DNA from: Halosimplex amylolyticum
GTDB taxonomy: Archaea > Halobacteriota > Halobacteria > Halobacteriales > Haloarculaceae
Assembly: GCF_051414035.1 (NCBI RefSeq)
Contig: NZ_JBLKNW010000004.1
Span: 248,001 to 312,000 of the forward strand
Direction: 5' to 3'
DNA: 64,000 nucleotides
Position 1 is the stretch's first letter. Each line of letters opens with the position of its first letter. The notes beneath the pieces were generated by a model. That model did not search any database. It saw only the letters and a program-made list of their open reading frames with translations, and was not told the origin of the DNA. Of the stretch, positions 9,339 through 17,828 are shown piece by piece. Position numbers and translations under genes: made by a program.

Positions 9339-10612
9339 CCGACCGCAGTCGGCGGTCGTTCCTCCGTGACGCGCTCGCGCTCCCGGTCGGTGCGAGCGTC
9401 GTCGGCGCCGGCGCCGCGCTCGCCCAGGAGGACGACGACGAGCGGAGCGGCCCGGCGACCGCCGACTACGACGAGTGGTCGGCGACGACGATGACCACCC
9501 GCCTCGCCGGCGAGTCGATGTACGAAACCGCTGCCGCCTTCTGCCAGAACGTCTACACCGCGGTCAACGAACACACTCGTCCCGGCGCCGTCATCCTCGT
9601 CAGCGACGAGGTGCTCGAAGCGTCGCTCCCCGGCGTCGGTCTCATCCACCACCCGATCGACGGTGCGGTCCTGCTCACCCGACGGGACTCGCTCCCACAG
9701 GCCACTCGCGACGAGATCGAACGCGCCCACCCCGAAGGCGTCGGCATGGACGGCAACGTCCAGGTGTACCTGATCGGCGGCGAGCGATACGTCGGTGAGA
9801 GCGTCCGCCGGGAGGTCGAGGCGATGGGCATGCGCGTCCGTCGCATCCCCGGCGAGGACCCGGTCAGCGTCGCCGCCAACGTCGACCAGTACGTCAGTTC
9901 GATGCACGGCAACCACGAGGACGAGGCGCTGATCGCGAGCGTCGACGACGCTCGACGGGCCGTCCCGGTGCAGTCGTGGAACGCCCACGCCGGCGACGGC
10001 TTCCTCTACGTCACCGAGGACGAGGTCCCCGAAGCGACCGCCGAGCAACTCGACGCCCGCTACGACAGCGCCTACATGTACCTGCTCGGCGACGAGGACG
10101 CCATCAGTTCCACCGTCGCCCGGGACCTCGGGCAGTTCGGCCACGTCACGCGCGTCCCCGACGCGACCGACCCTTACAGCCTCAGCGCCGCCTGGGCGGG
10201 CTACAAGGACCTCGGTCGCAACCAGGGCTGGTGGTTCGGCGAGTGGGCCAGGAACGTCGGCTGGGGCATCGCCGAGCCCGGCCACAACTTCATCGTCGCC
10301 GACGTCGACCGATGGCAGACCGCCCTCCCCGCCAGCGTCGAGAGCCACCGCGGCAAGCACGGGCCGATGCTCGCCGTCCGACCCGACGAGGTGCCGACGC
10401 CCGTCGAGAACTACCTCGACAAGTTCCTCGGCCCGACAGAGGCCGCGCCGTACGACAGCAAGTACAACCACGCCTGGATCGTCGGCCCGCCTGACTCGGT
10501 CAGCCGCGGCGTGCAGGCCGAGGTCCACGGACTCCTCGAAGGCGACCGGACCGAGGGGAGCGATGGGGGAGGCGGGGCGGGGAGCGGAGCGAACGGAGGT
10601 GAGGGTTCGTGA
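9335..10612 (+). CDS. Tat-exported cell-wall-binding-repeat-like protein
   Basis: This 425-residue protein starts with GTG, overlapping the previous stop (GTGA). A twin-arginine signal (SRRSFLRDALALPVGASVVGAG) ends near residue 30, so the protein is likely exported folded. The body has repeated alpha/beta units of the type VQVYLIGGERYVGESVRREVEAMG and AYMYLLGDEDAISSTVARDLGQFG, which match the cell wall binding repeat 2 pattern. The last 30 residues are a Gly/Ser/Glu-rich tail. It looks like a separate soluble version of the exported domain of the upstream protein; the pair may interact. Its function is unknown. Confidence 0.8.
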   Translation: MTDRSRRSFLRDALALPVGASVVGAGAALAQEDDDERSGPATADYDEWSATTMTTRLAGESMYETAAAFCQNVYTAVNEHTRPGAVILVSDEVLEASLPGVGLIHHPIDGAVLLTRRDSLPQATRDEIERAHPEGVGMDGNVQVYLIGGERYVGESVRREVEAMGMRVRRIPGEDPVSVAANVDQYVSSMHGNHEDEALIASVDDARRAVPVQSWNAHAGDGFLYVTEDEVPEATAEQLDARYDSAYMYLLGDEDAISSTVARDLGQFGHVTRVPDATDPYSLSAAWAGYKDLGRNQGWWFGEWARNVGWGIAEPGHNFIVADVDRWQTALPASVESHRGKHGPMLAVRPDEVPTPVENYLDKFLGPTEAAPYDSKYNHAWIVGPPDSVSRGVQAEVHGLLEGDRTEGSDGGGGAGSGANGGEGS

Positions 10613-11262
10613 GGCGCGTCGTCGCCCGCTTCGACGACGAGGAGGCGGCGAGCGACGCGGAGCGGTCGCTCAGGGAGACCGACCGCGAGCCACACCGCCC
10701 GGAGATCGACGACGCCTTCTTCGACCCCTCGGCGCGCCCACCCGAGGCGCGCGGCCTGGCGTGGGGCGGCCTCGTCGGTGGCGTCCTCGGGGCCGCGCTC
10801 CTGTTGGCGATGGCGATGGACGTGGTCTGGCTCCCCCGGCTCAGTCCACTCATGACCGCGGGCCGCCTGACGCTCGTGGTCTTCGGCTTCGGCGCTGGCG
10901 CAGCCGTCGGCGGGTTCGTCGGCGGCCTCGCGGGCACCTATCGGGACGTGCCCGAACCCGACGGCCCCCGCGTCGCCGTCGCCGTCCCCGACCACCGCGT
11001 CGACGAGACGACGACGATGCTCCGCGGCCACGGCGCGACCGCCGTCGACCAGACCGTCCTCGTCCACGAACACCCCCACCGTGAGCAGATCCCGACCGTG
11101 TCGCCGGGTCGGCAGTCGGCATCGAAGTCGAGCCGGCCGGCCGGTCGTGCCGCGAACGGTGACTCGAATCCAGCGACTGCGGCCGACGCCGAGACCGACG
11201 CCAGCGGGACGGTGGACTCGGGGCCTCCGTCCGAGTCGGGACGGAAGTCGAACTCGGAGTGA
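10609..11262 (+). CDS. Hypothetical membrane protein, third gene of the operon
   Basis: A 217-residue protein with a GTG start overlapping the preceding stop. The N-terminal 45 residues (VVARFDDEEAASDAERSL) look like a ferredoxin-fold fragment of the kind that senses small ligands. Two Gly-rich spans follow (about 49-72 and 82-108), then a second soluble segment (VAVAVPDHRVDETTTMLRGHGA) and a disordered acidic tail of about 60 residues. The arrangement resembles general-stress membrane proteins with Gly-zipper helices, but I do not recognise a named family. Co-transcription with the two surface proteins is clear from the overlaps. Confidence 0.75.
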   Translation: MRRVVARFDDEEAASDAERSLRETDREPHRPEIDDAFFDPSARPPEARGLAWGGLVGGVLGAALLLAMAMDVVWLPRLSPLMTAGRLTLVVFGFGAGAAVGGFVGGLAGTYRDVPEPDGPRVAVAVPDHRVDETTTMLRGHGATAVDQTVLVHEHPHREQIPTVSPGRQSASKSSRPAGRAANGDSNPATAADAETDASGTVDSGPPSESGRKSNSE

Positions 11263-11333
11263 AGACGGTCGCGGTCGGACGACGATCCGGTCGAACGACG
11301 ACCCGGTCGAACCGCCGCCGCGAGACGCGCGGG

Positions 11334-12182
11334 TCAGCGGTTCGTCGACGGCTTCGGCGGCTGGTGGCGCTTGTGCCGGGTCGCCGCGCACCAGTCGGCG
11401 AGGCGGGTGACCACCGACCGGTCGATCCCGAGTCTGTCGGCGACCGCGGTCGCGTCGCGGCCCTCGTCGACGTGGAGCCTGAGCGCCCGGTCGACCGTCT
11501 CGGCCCCGACGTCGAGTCTGGCCGCGTCGTCGGGGTCGTGATGGCCCCTCCGCGGCGTCTCCTCGAGCATCTCGACCGGCAGGTCCATCGCCCGCGCGAG
11601 GGCGTGGACTTCCGTCCGGTAGAGGTCGCCGAAGAGGAAACAGTCGACGCCCGTCTCGCCGTACTTCGTCGCCGAGCCGAGCAGGCGGTCCGTTCGATTC
11701 ACCGGCCCGACGACCAGCGCGTTTCGCCGGTTGGCGACGTAGTACGCCGTCGCCGTCCGGAAGCGCGCGACGGCGTTGTCCGTCGCGACGAGGTCGTCCG
11801 CGGGCCCGCCGGCCTCGCCGACCACTTCGTGGAAGGCCGCGACGACCGGCCGGAGCTGGAGCCGCCGGTGTTCGATCCCGAGCATCTCCGCGACCGCCTC
11901 GGCCGTACTCGCCGTCGCTTCGTCGGCCAGCCCCGCGGGCGTGATCAGTCCGAGCACGTCCTCGGTACCGACCGCGTCGACGGCCAGCGCGGCGGCCGCC
12001 GCGGCGTCGATCCCCCCGTCTAACGGGACGACGAGGCCGTCCGCGTCGGCGTCGGTCGCGAGGTCGACGAGGAACTCGGGCAGGAGTTCCTGTACTCGAC
12101 GGAGGGCGACTCGCGTCGCCGCGAGTCCCCGCTCGTCGCGCGGGAGGTCCAGCACCCGCGGATGTCGCGCCGCGTCACTCAC
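11334..12182 (-). CDS. NAD synthetase-like protein with altered PP-loop
   Basis: This 282-residue protein has the length and fold order of NH3-dependent NAD synthetase (NadE). Recognisable blocks are the PP-loop region (residues 54-61), VVGPVNRTDRLLGSATKYGETGVDC (about 157-181), FGDLYRTEV, and the C-terminal HKRHQPPKPS. The ATP-binding SGGxDS motif is replaced by DGGIDA (55-60), losing both Ser residues; the usual GTGNRSE is GPVNRTD, and the family Lys near the ammonia site is Arg189. A catalytically active NadE would be expected to keep these. It is therefore probably a divergent paralogue with another role, or an inactive enzyme. The true nadE should be elsewhere in the genome. Confidence 0.75.
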   Translation of the reverse strand: MSDAARHPRVLDLPRDERGLAATRVALRRVQELLPEFLVDLATDADADGLVVPLDGGIDAAAAAALAVDAVGTEDVLGLITPAGLADEATASTAEAVAEMLGIEHRRLQLRPVVAAFHEVVGEAGGPADDLVATDNAVARFRTATAYYVANRRNALVVGPVNRTDRLLGSATKYGETGVDCFLFGDLYRTEVHALARAMDLPVEMLEETPRRGHHDPDDAARLDVGAETVDRALRLHVDEGRDATAVADRLGIDRSVVTRLADWCAATRHKRHQPPKPSTNR

Positions 12183-12342
12183 GGGCTACCGACCCCCGAT
12201 CGTTCGATCCGCGTCGTTCGCGTGGCGTCGTGCGTTCACACTCGAATCGCGCGGCCGATTCCTGAAAGAGGTTGTCTATGTACCTATTAGGAGTCTGCCG
12301 TAGGCCTGATACACCTAATACGGGGTGCGGGCTGTCGAGGGA

Positions 12343-12633
12343 CTACTCGATCGTGTCCGTGACGCGAATGTCCACGCCGCCGTCGCTCCAGACGCTGACG
12401 GTCACGTCGTCGAGGCGGATCTGGACCGACACGTCGACGTCGGCGTCGCTCCTGAAGAGGCCGTCGAGCGCGTCCGGGTCGACGTGCTCGTAGAGGTCCA
12501 GGTCGGCGGTGGACAGCGACGCCTCCTCGTGGGCCGCGATCGCCTCGCGGACGGCCTCGCTGAGAGGGACGTTCTCCGCCTCGGGGTAGTACCGCCGGCG
12601 CTCCGGATCCGTGGCCATTCGTATCTTCACCAT
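12343..12633 (-). CDS. HalOD1 output domain protein
   Basis: A stand-alone 96-residue HalOD1 domain, a haloarchaeal output module usually found at the end of sensor or response regulator proteins. The pattern SEAVREAIAAHEEAS, then LYEHVDPDALDGLF, then IRLDDVTVSVWSDGGVDIRV is characteristic. A second in-frame ATG at 12618 (MATDPERRRYY) is also plausible as the start. It is divergent from the DHH gene. Its partner is not known. Confidence 0.85.
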   Translation of the reverse strand: MVKIRMATDPERRRYYPEAENVPLSEAVREAIAAHEEASLSTADLDLYEHVDPDALDGLFRSDADVDVSVQIRLDDVTVSVWSDGGVDIRVTDTIE

Positions 12634-12819
12634 CGACTCTTCGCACGGACGCCGCAACTCGATTCTGCATGAACCTGAAGGCCGGCCCGTCCGTGATCGG
12701 AACGCCCGTCGAGCGCCAGTCACCGCGCCCGCTACGTGTGCCGGCCACAGCGTTTTGGCGCCTGCGCCGCTAGAGATCCGCGGATCCCCGACGTCCGGAG
12801 ACAGTCGGCCCGGAAAACC

Positions 12820-13839
12820 ATGAGCAAGGCCCGCCAGCTTCACGACCGCCTCGTCGAGGGCGACGATCTCACGATCGTCTGTCACAACAACCCCGATCCG
12901 GACTGCCTCGCGAGCGCGCTCGCGCTGGGGCAGATCGCCGCCGCCGCCGGCATCGAGGAGCGGCGCATCCTCTACAGCGGCGATATCTCCCACCAGCAGA
13001 ACCGGGCGTTCGTCACCCTCCTCGACATCGAACCCGAACCGTTCGACCCCGCGGTGGTCCGCGACCGACCCGACGGGGCACTGCTCGCGTTCGTCGACCA
13101 CTCTATCCCCGGCCGAAACAATCGCGTCCCCGAGGGGACGCCCGTCGACATCGTCATCGACCACCATCCGGCCGAGGAGATCGACGCTGGCTTCGTCGAC
13201 CACCGGGAGGCCATCGGCGCGACTGCCACCATCCTCACGGAGTACGTCCGCGACCTCGACATCGAGCCCGACGCCGTGCTCGCGACGGCGCTCCTGTTCG
13301 CTATCCGTCGGGAGACCCTGGAGTTCCTCCGCGGGACCACCCGCGCCGAGTACGACGCCGCCGGGTTCCTCCACGAGCACGCCGACCTCGACCTGCTCCG
13401 CCAGCTCTCCTCGTCGTCGGTCACGGGCGCGACCCTCGACGCCATCGGGACCGCCATCGAGAACCGGCGGACGCGCGGCGCGGTCCTCATCTCGCACGTC
13501 GGCCGGACGACCGAGCGCGACGCCCTCCCGCAGGCCGCCGACTACCTCTCGGCGCTTGAAGGCGTCGAGACCGCTATCGTCTTCGGGATCGTCGACGGGG
13601 CGATCCACCTCAGCGGCCGCTCGCCCGACCCGCGCGTCCATCTCGGCGACGTCCTCGACGACGCGTTCGGGGACGTCGGGGTCGCCGGCGGCCACTACGA
13701 CATGGCCGGCGGCGAGATCTCGCTCGGCATCTTCGCCGAGTACACGGCCGACGACGAGCACCTGCTCGCCATGGTCGAACAGGTCATCTCAACGCGGCTC
13801 GCCGCCGCACTCAACCTCGGCGAGGAGTCCAACGGGTGA
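12820..13839 (+). CDS. DHH family phosphoesterase (NrnA/RecJ-like)
   Basis: This 339-residue protein has the DHH motifs in order: HNNPDPDCLASA (22-33), FVDHS (about 94), IVIDHHPAE (about 109-117), and the DHHA1 motif GGHYDMAGGE near residue 290. Members hydrolyse short oligonucleotides or 3'-phosphoadenosine phosphates with Mn2+ in the cytoplasm. The length matches NrnA-type oligoribonuclease/pAp phosphatases rather than RecJ. An earlier in-frame start would add 28 residues from a non-coding-looking stretch, so the ATG at 12820 was chosen. The exact substrate cannot be read from sequence. Confidence 0.88.
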   Translation: MSKARQLHDRLVEGDDLTIVCHNNPDPDCLASALALGQIAAAAGIEERRILYSGDISHQQNRAFVTLLDIEPEPFDPAVVRDRPDGALLAFVDHSIPGRNNRVPEGTPVDIVIDHHPAEEIDAGFVDHREAIGATATILTEYVRDLDIEPDAVLATALLFAIRRETLEFLRGTTRAEYDAAGFLHEHADLDLLRQLSSSSVTGATLDAIGTAIENRRTRGAVLISHVGRTTERDALPQAADYLSALEGVETAIVFGIVDGAIHLSGRSPDPRVHLGDVLDDAFGDVGVAGGHYDMAGGEISLGIFAEYTADDEHLLAMVEQVISTRLAAALNLGEESNG

Positions 13840-14004
13840 GCGCGCGCCGGGCGGGAGACGCCACCATCGGTTCCGGACGGCGCCACCGACCCGCCGCGTC
13901 GCCGAAGCCGCCGCGCGTGCGCTCGACGACGGGGCGGAGCCGACCGGCCACTCGCTCGCCGGCGTCCCGAGGCGACAGCCCGCGGCGGTCGCCGCGGGCG
14001 GACC

Positions 14005-14817
14005 TCAGAGCGGGAGATCCGGCGAGCCGTCGCCCGTCACCTCGTCGAGGTTCCCCCCGAGGAGGTTCCGGCAGAGTATCACGAGTTCGCTGTCGTCGCC
14101 TTCGCCCCAGACGGCGGTCTCCTCGAGCGTTCCTCCGTTCTCCCGCATGGACGCGAGCATCACCACCGATCGATCGGCCATCACCAGGCGACTCAGCTGA
14201 GAGCCGTCCGTCTCCAGCGTTTGCCAGTCCAGCGACGGACTCCAGATCGTCGCGTCCGGAAAGCGTTCCCGGAGGTCGACGCGGAGGCCCTCGTCGCTGG
14301 CGCCGAGCACGACACTGACCCCCCGGTCTATCGCGTACTGCGCCTGACGAAAACAGTCTCTGTCGAACGACGCGGCCGACGTGAAGAAACCGAACAGCTC
14401 GGTCTCGGCCCGCGCGGCCACGAACTGTCCCCGTTCTATCACATTCTGCTGCCCTTCGATCCGCCAGGGTCCGCTCGTGGAATCGCTCCGCTGAGGGGTC
14501 GCGACGGCCCGGAGCGCGTCGGCCGCGGATTCGAGGTGGTCGCTGTGTTCCCGCCGGAGTTTCTCGACGGCGATGTCGGGGTCGACGGCACGGAACTCGC
14601 GAGGACTGCCCTCACGGATCTCCACGAGCCCGCGATCCTGGAGTCGCTCCGCGAGGTCGTACACTCGGGTCCGCGGGAGATCGGAGACCTCGGCGGCGTC
14701 CTTCGCCGTCCCGGCCCCGAACCGCGACAGTGCGACGAAACACCTCGCCTCGTACTCCGTCAGTCCGGCTCTCTGAAACGCTTCGACCGCCTTCCGTCTG
14801 TCACCGGCGCCACCCAT
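14005..14817 (-). CDS. TrmB-family transcriptional regulator
   Basis: A 270-residue protein. The N-terminal winged helix (about residues 8-75: FQRAGLTEYEARCFVALSRFGAGTAKDAAEVSDLPRTR, with the typical VYDLAERLQDRGLVE) is the TrmB DNA-binding domain. A helical linker (75-110) and a C-terminal effector-like domain follow (QNVIERGQFVAARAETELFGFF onward). It is shorter than sugar-sensing TrmB proteins, so its ligand is unclear. It is divergent from a soluble signal transducer and may control it. A minus-strand TATA-like box 28 bases before the ATG predicts a leaderless transcript. Confidence 0.88.
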   Translation of the reverse strand: MGGAGDRRKAVEAFQRAGLTEYEARCFVALSRFGAGTAKDAAEVSDLPRTRVYDLAERLQDRGLVEIREGSPREFRAVDPDIAVEKLRREHSDHLESAADALRAVATPQRSDSTSGPWRIEGQQNVIERGQFVAARAETELFGFFTSAASFDRDCFRQAQYAIDRGVSVVLGASDEGLRVDLRERFPDATIWSPSLDWQTLETDGSQLSRLVMADRSVVMLASMRENGGTLEETAVWGEGDDSELVILCRNLLGGNLDEVTGDGSPDLPL

Positions 14818-14840
14818 TTATCACAGCGTTAGCCTACATC

Positions 14841-14850
14841 GATATAAACC
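14841..14850 (-). promoter_or_regulatory. Predicted promoter of the TrmB-family gene
   Basis: The minus strand reads GGTTTATATC, an archaeal TATA-like box centred about 28 bases upstream of the ATG at 14817. Initiation would fall at or next to the start codon, giving a leaderless mRNA. Confidence 0.55.
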
Positions 14851-14934
14851 ACACAGATGTGAACTCGCAGACGTTTGTTACGATAATAAACACAAAATTT
14901 CGGACGAATATAAATAATTTCCAGCGTATCAGGT

Positions 14935-14964
14935 GTTATAACTGGACACTGAACGTTATAACTA
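14935..14964 (+). promoter_or_regulatory. Predicted promoter of the transducer gene with a duplicated box
   Basis: The 9-mer GTTATAACT occurs twice, at 14935-14943 and 14955-14963, exactly 20 bases (about two helix turns) apart. The second copy is centred about 26 bases before the ATG at 14985 and can serve as the TATA box. The first copy, and TATAAATAATTT at 14910-14921, may be further promoter or regulator sites. Confidence 0.5.
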
Positions 14965-14984
14965 CCAATTCCTCAGCATCGCCT

Positions 14985-16010
14985 ATGTCACCGAACACGG
15001 GGCACTCCGGGAACGGCCCGGGGTCAGATCAGTTGCGCGAGCGGGACCTCGGAGAGACCGCTTCGAACGACCTGGACGACGTCGAAACGGACGTTGACGA
15101 GGACATCGACGTCGACCAGGAGTACGACCACGAGGCGGCGAACGACGTCCAGACGTCGATCGCGGAGCTGCACGAGTCGTCGATCGAGATCGCTCGTCGG
15201 CTGGGCGACATCCGCGACGGGACGGCCGAGCAGTACGAGGGGATGCAGCAGGTCTCCGACGAGATATCGAACCTCTCGGCGGCCGTCGAGGAGATCGCGT
15301 CGTCCTCGGAGGAGGTGTCCTCGGCCAGCCGGGAGGCGAAGGAACTCGCCGACGAGGGACAGGAGTCGGCCACGGAAGTGCGAGCGGCGATGGGAGAGAT
15401 CCAGGACGCCGCCGGGGACGTCTCCCGGGACGTCCAGGAGATCCACGGGAGCGTCCAGGAGATCGACGAGATCGTCGAGGTGATCAACGACATCGCCGAC
15501 CAGACGAACATGCTCGCGCTCAACGCCTCCATCGAGGCCGCTCGCGCGGGCGAGGCGGGCGAAGGGTTCGCCGTCGTCGCCGACGAGGTCAAGAGCCTCG
15601 CCGAGGAGTCCCAGAGCTACGCCAGCGAGATCGAGTCGGTGGTCGGCGCCATCAAGGACGATACGACGAGCGCCGTCGACTCGCTGGACGCGAACAACGA
15701 GCGGATCGACCGCGGCATCGAGTCGGTCGACGACGCCGTCGCGATCCTCGACGACATCCACGGCGCGGTCTCGGAAGTGAGTGACGGCATCACCGAGGTC
15801 GCGGCCGCGACCGACCAGCAGGCGGCCTCGACCGAGGAAGTCGCGAGCATGGTCGAACAGACCACGACCGCCGCCGACCAGATCGCGACCGAGACCGCGG
15901 TGATCGCCGAGGAACTCGACGCGCAGACGGACCGTATCGCCGACGCCGACGAGGCGATGAGCAGACTCGCCTCCGACCAGAACATCGCGGAGGCCGGGGG
16001 TGAGCGGTGA
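14985..16010 (+). CDS. Soluble methyl-accepting signal transducer (Htr-like)
   Basis: This 341-residue protein has no membrane span or HAMP domain. An acidic N-terminus of about 60 residues precedes a long coiled coil. The conserved signalling hairpin is clear: IADQTNMLALNASIEAARAGE, followed by GFAVVADEVKSLAEES (about 170-210). Flanking Glu/Gln/Ala/Ser-rich helices look like methylation regions. Such transducers couple to CheA through CheW. Because it has no recognisable sensor domain, it may take input from a partner; the divergent TrmB gene and the downstream histidine kinase are candidates. The start was set at the ATG following a promoter-like sequence. Confidence 0.9.
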   Translation: MSPNTGHSGNGPGSDQLRERDLGETASNDLDDVETDVDEDIDVDQEYDHEAANDVQTSIAELHESSIEIARRLGDIRDGTAEQYEGMQQVSDEISNLSAAVEEIASSSEEVSSASREAKELADEGQESATEVRAAMGEIQDAAGDVSRDVQEIHGSVQEIDEIVEVINDIADQTNMLALNASIEAARAGEAGEGFAVVADEVKSLAEESQSYASEIESVVGAIKDDTTSAVDSLDANNERIDRGIESVDDAVAILDDIHGAVSEVSDGITEVAAATDQQAASTEEVASMVEQTTTAADQIATETAVIAEELDAQTDRIADADEAMSRLASDQNIAEAGGER

Positions 16011-16148
16011 GTGTGGTCGGAGCGAACGTCGACGGGTAGACGCACCCGCTCCGGCGCGAGACCCGGTATCGAGAGTCCGAACAGCGATGGCGGCTTTGCC
16101 GGCGTCAGTCACCGCTCGGTCGCCGTTCGACACGGGTAACGAGACACG

Positions 16149-17561
16149 ATGGCACTCCCAGACACCGAGTTCGACGGCGTGGACGAACCGCAGATAACCG
16201 TGCTTCACGTGGACGACGAACCGGAGTTCTCCGAACTGGTGGCGCTGCAGCTCGAACGTCTGGACGACTGCTTCACCGTCGTCACGGCGCGCAACGCTCG
16301 CGACGGGTTCGAGGCGCTCACCGACGGCGAGGTCGACGCCGTCGTGAGCGACTACCAGATGCCGGTCACGAACGGCATCGAGTTCCTCCGGACCGTCCGC
16401 GAAGACTACCCGAACTTGCCCTTCTTCCTCTTCACGGGACAGGGGAGCGAGGAGATCGCCACCGACGCGATAGACGCCGGCGTGACCTCGTACATCCAGA
16501 AAGGGGGGACGGAAGTGTACGAGCAACTCGTCAACCGCATCAGAAACGCGGTCGGTTACCGGCGATCAGTGCGCCGCGCGGAGATCACCCGCAACCGGCT
16601 GCTCGAGCTCTACGAGCAGACGGACGGCTTCTTCGTCGTCGATTCCGCGTGGACGATCACCTACTGGAACGAGCAGATGGTGCGGCGGACTGGCCGGACG
16701 GCCGACGAAGTCCTCGGTCGATCGCTGCTCGACGAGTTTCCGGAAGCGGACGGAACGGAGCTCTACGATAACTACCGGGAGGCGATGACTACCAGAGCGG
16801 ACGTCGCCTTCGAGACCTACTTCGAGCCCCACGACTACTGGCTGCACGTTCGCGTCTATCCCGTCGACGAGGGGCTGTTCGTCCACTCGCGGGAGATCAC
16901 CGGCGAGAAAGAACGCGAGCAGGAGCTCCAGCGTCGGAACCACATTCTCGAATCGTTCGCGAACACCGTCTCGCACGACCTCCGGAACCCGCTCAACATC
17001 GCCGAGGGGAAGGTGCAACTGGCCCAGAAGACGGGCGACTTCGAACACCTCGACGCGGTCGCCGAAGCCCACAACCGGATGCGCAACCTCATCGACGAGC
17101 TCCTGCAGGTCGCACGCGGCGAGGAGTCGGTGGCGACCGGCGTGTCGCTCGCGGGGAGCGCCGAACGGGCCTGGGCGACGGTGTCGTCCGAGGAGATGGA
17201 CCTCGTCATCGAAGGCGACGCCGCGTTCGAATCGCGAGAGAGCCAGCTCCGCCGCCTGTTCGAGAACCTCTTCTGGAACGCGCTCGACCACGGCGGAGCC
17301 TCGACGGTACGCGTCGGCGTGACCGACGGTGACGGATTCTACGTCGCGGACGACGGCGTCGGCATCCCGCCGGCGGACCGCGAGTGCGTCTTCGAGTCGG
17401 GCTTCTCGACCGAGGACGGGAATCCCGGATACGGGCTCGCGATCGTCGACCGAATCTGCGAGACGCACGGCTGGGAGATCGGTGTCACGGAGGGCGTCGA
17501 CGGCGCTCGCTTCGAGATCACGGACGTCGGGATGGAGTCGGTAGCGGCGAGCAGGTCCTGA
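16149..17561 (+). CDS. REC-PAS-histidine kinase
   Basis: A 470-residue cytoplasmic hybrid kinase. An N-terminal receiver (about 15-135) carries the acidic pair Asp22/Asp23 and phosphoacceptor Asp68 in VVSDYQMP. A PAS domain follows (about 150-255; FFVVDSAWTITYWNEQMVRRTGR). The HisKA domain has phosphorylated His276 in VSHDLRNPL, and the HATPase domain has NLFWNALDHG, VADDGVGIPP and GYGLAIV. This order is common in haloarchaea. It lies 138 bases downstream of the transducer gene in the same direction. The stimulus is unknown. Confidence 0.92.
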   Translation: MALPDTEFDGVDEPQITVLHVDDEPEFSELVALQLERLDDCFTVVTARNARDGFEALTDGEVDAVVSDYQMPVTNGIEFLRTVREDYPNLPFFLFTGQGSEEIATDAIDAGVTSYIQKGGTEVYEQLVNRIRNAVGYRRSVRRAEITRNRLLELYEQTDGFFVVDSAWTITYWNEQMVRRTGRTADEVLGRSLLDEFPEADGTELYDNYREAMTTRADVAFETYFEPHDYWLHVRVYPVDEGLFVHSREITGEKEREQELQRRNHILESFANTVSHDLRNPLNIAEGKVQLAQKTGDFEHLDAVAEAHNRMRNLIDELLQVARGEESVATGVSLAGSAERAWATVSSEEMDLVIEGDAAFESRESQLRRLFENLFWNALDHGGASTVRVGVTDGDGFYVADDGVGIPPADRECVFESGFSTEDGNPGYGLAIVDRICETHGWEIGVTEGVDGARFEITDVGMESVAASRS

Positions 17562-17748
17562 ATCCAGTTTCGTCCGTCCACCACTCGGCGGCGGTCTCCG
17601 ACCGGGTACGGACGACGTCCCGCCCGAATCTCGACCGGATGGCGAGGTCGACTTCGACGCCGTCAACGAGCGCGCGACGCTCGTCGACCCGCCGGCCGAC
17701 GACCGGACCCCGTCGCAGTCGGAGCAGTCTGCGTCTCCGGGCGAGTGA
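17545..17748 (+). pseudogene. Start-less acidic open frame, possible gene remnant
   Basis: After a TAG at 17542, one frame stays open for 67 codons to a TGA at 17746. It contains no ATG, GTG or TTG. The second half reads like a haloarchaeal acidic C-terminus (GEVDFDAVNERATLVDPPAD, then DDRTPSQSEQSASPGE). The first part overlaps the end of the kinase gene. It may be the tail of a decayed gene or chance. Confidence 0.25.
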
Positions 17749-17828
17749 ACCCCCCACGGGCAACTCACGCGGCGGTATCGGTCGGCAGCGACCCGTACCG
17801 CTACGTGCCCGGCGACCGTAGGGACGGT

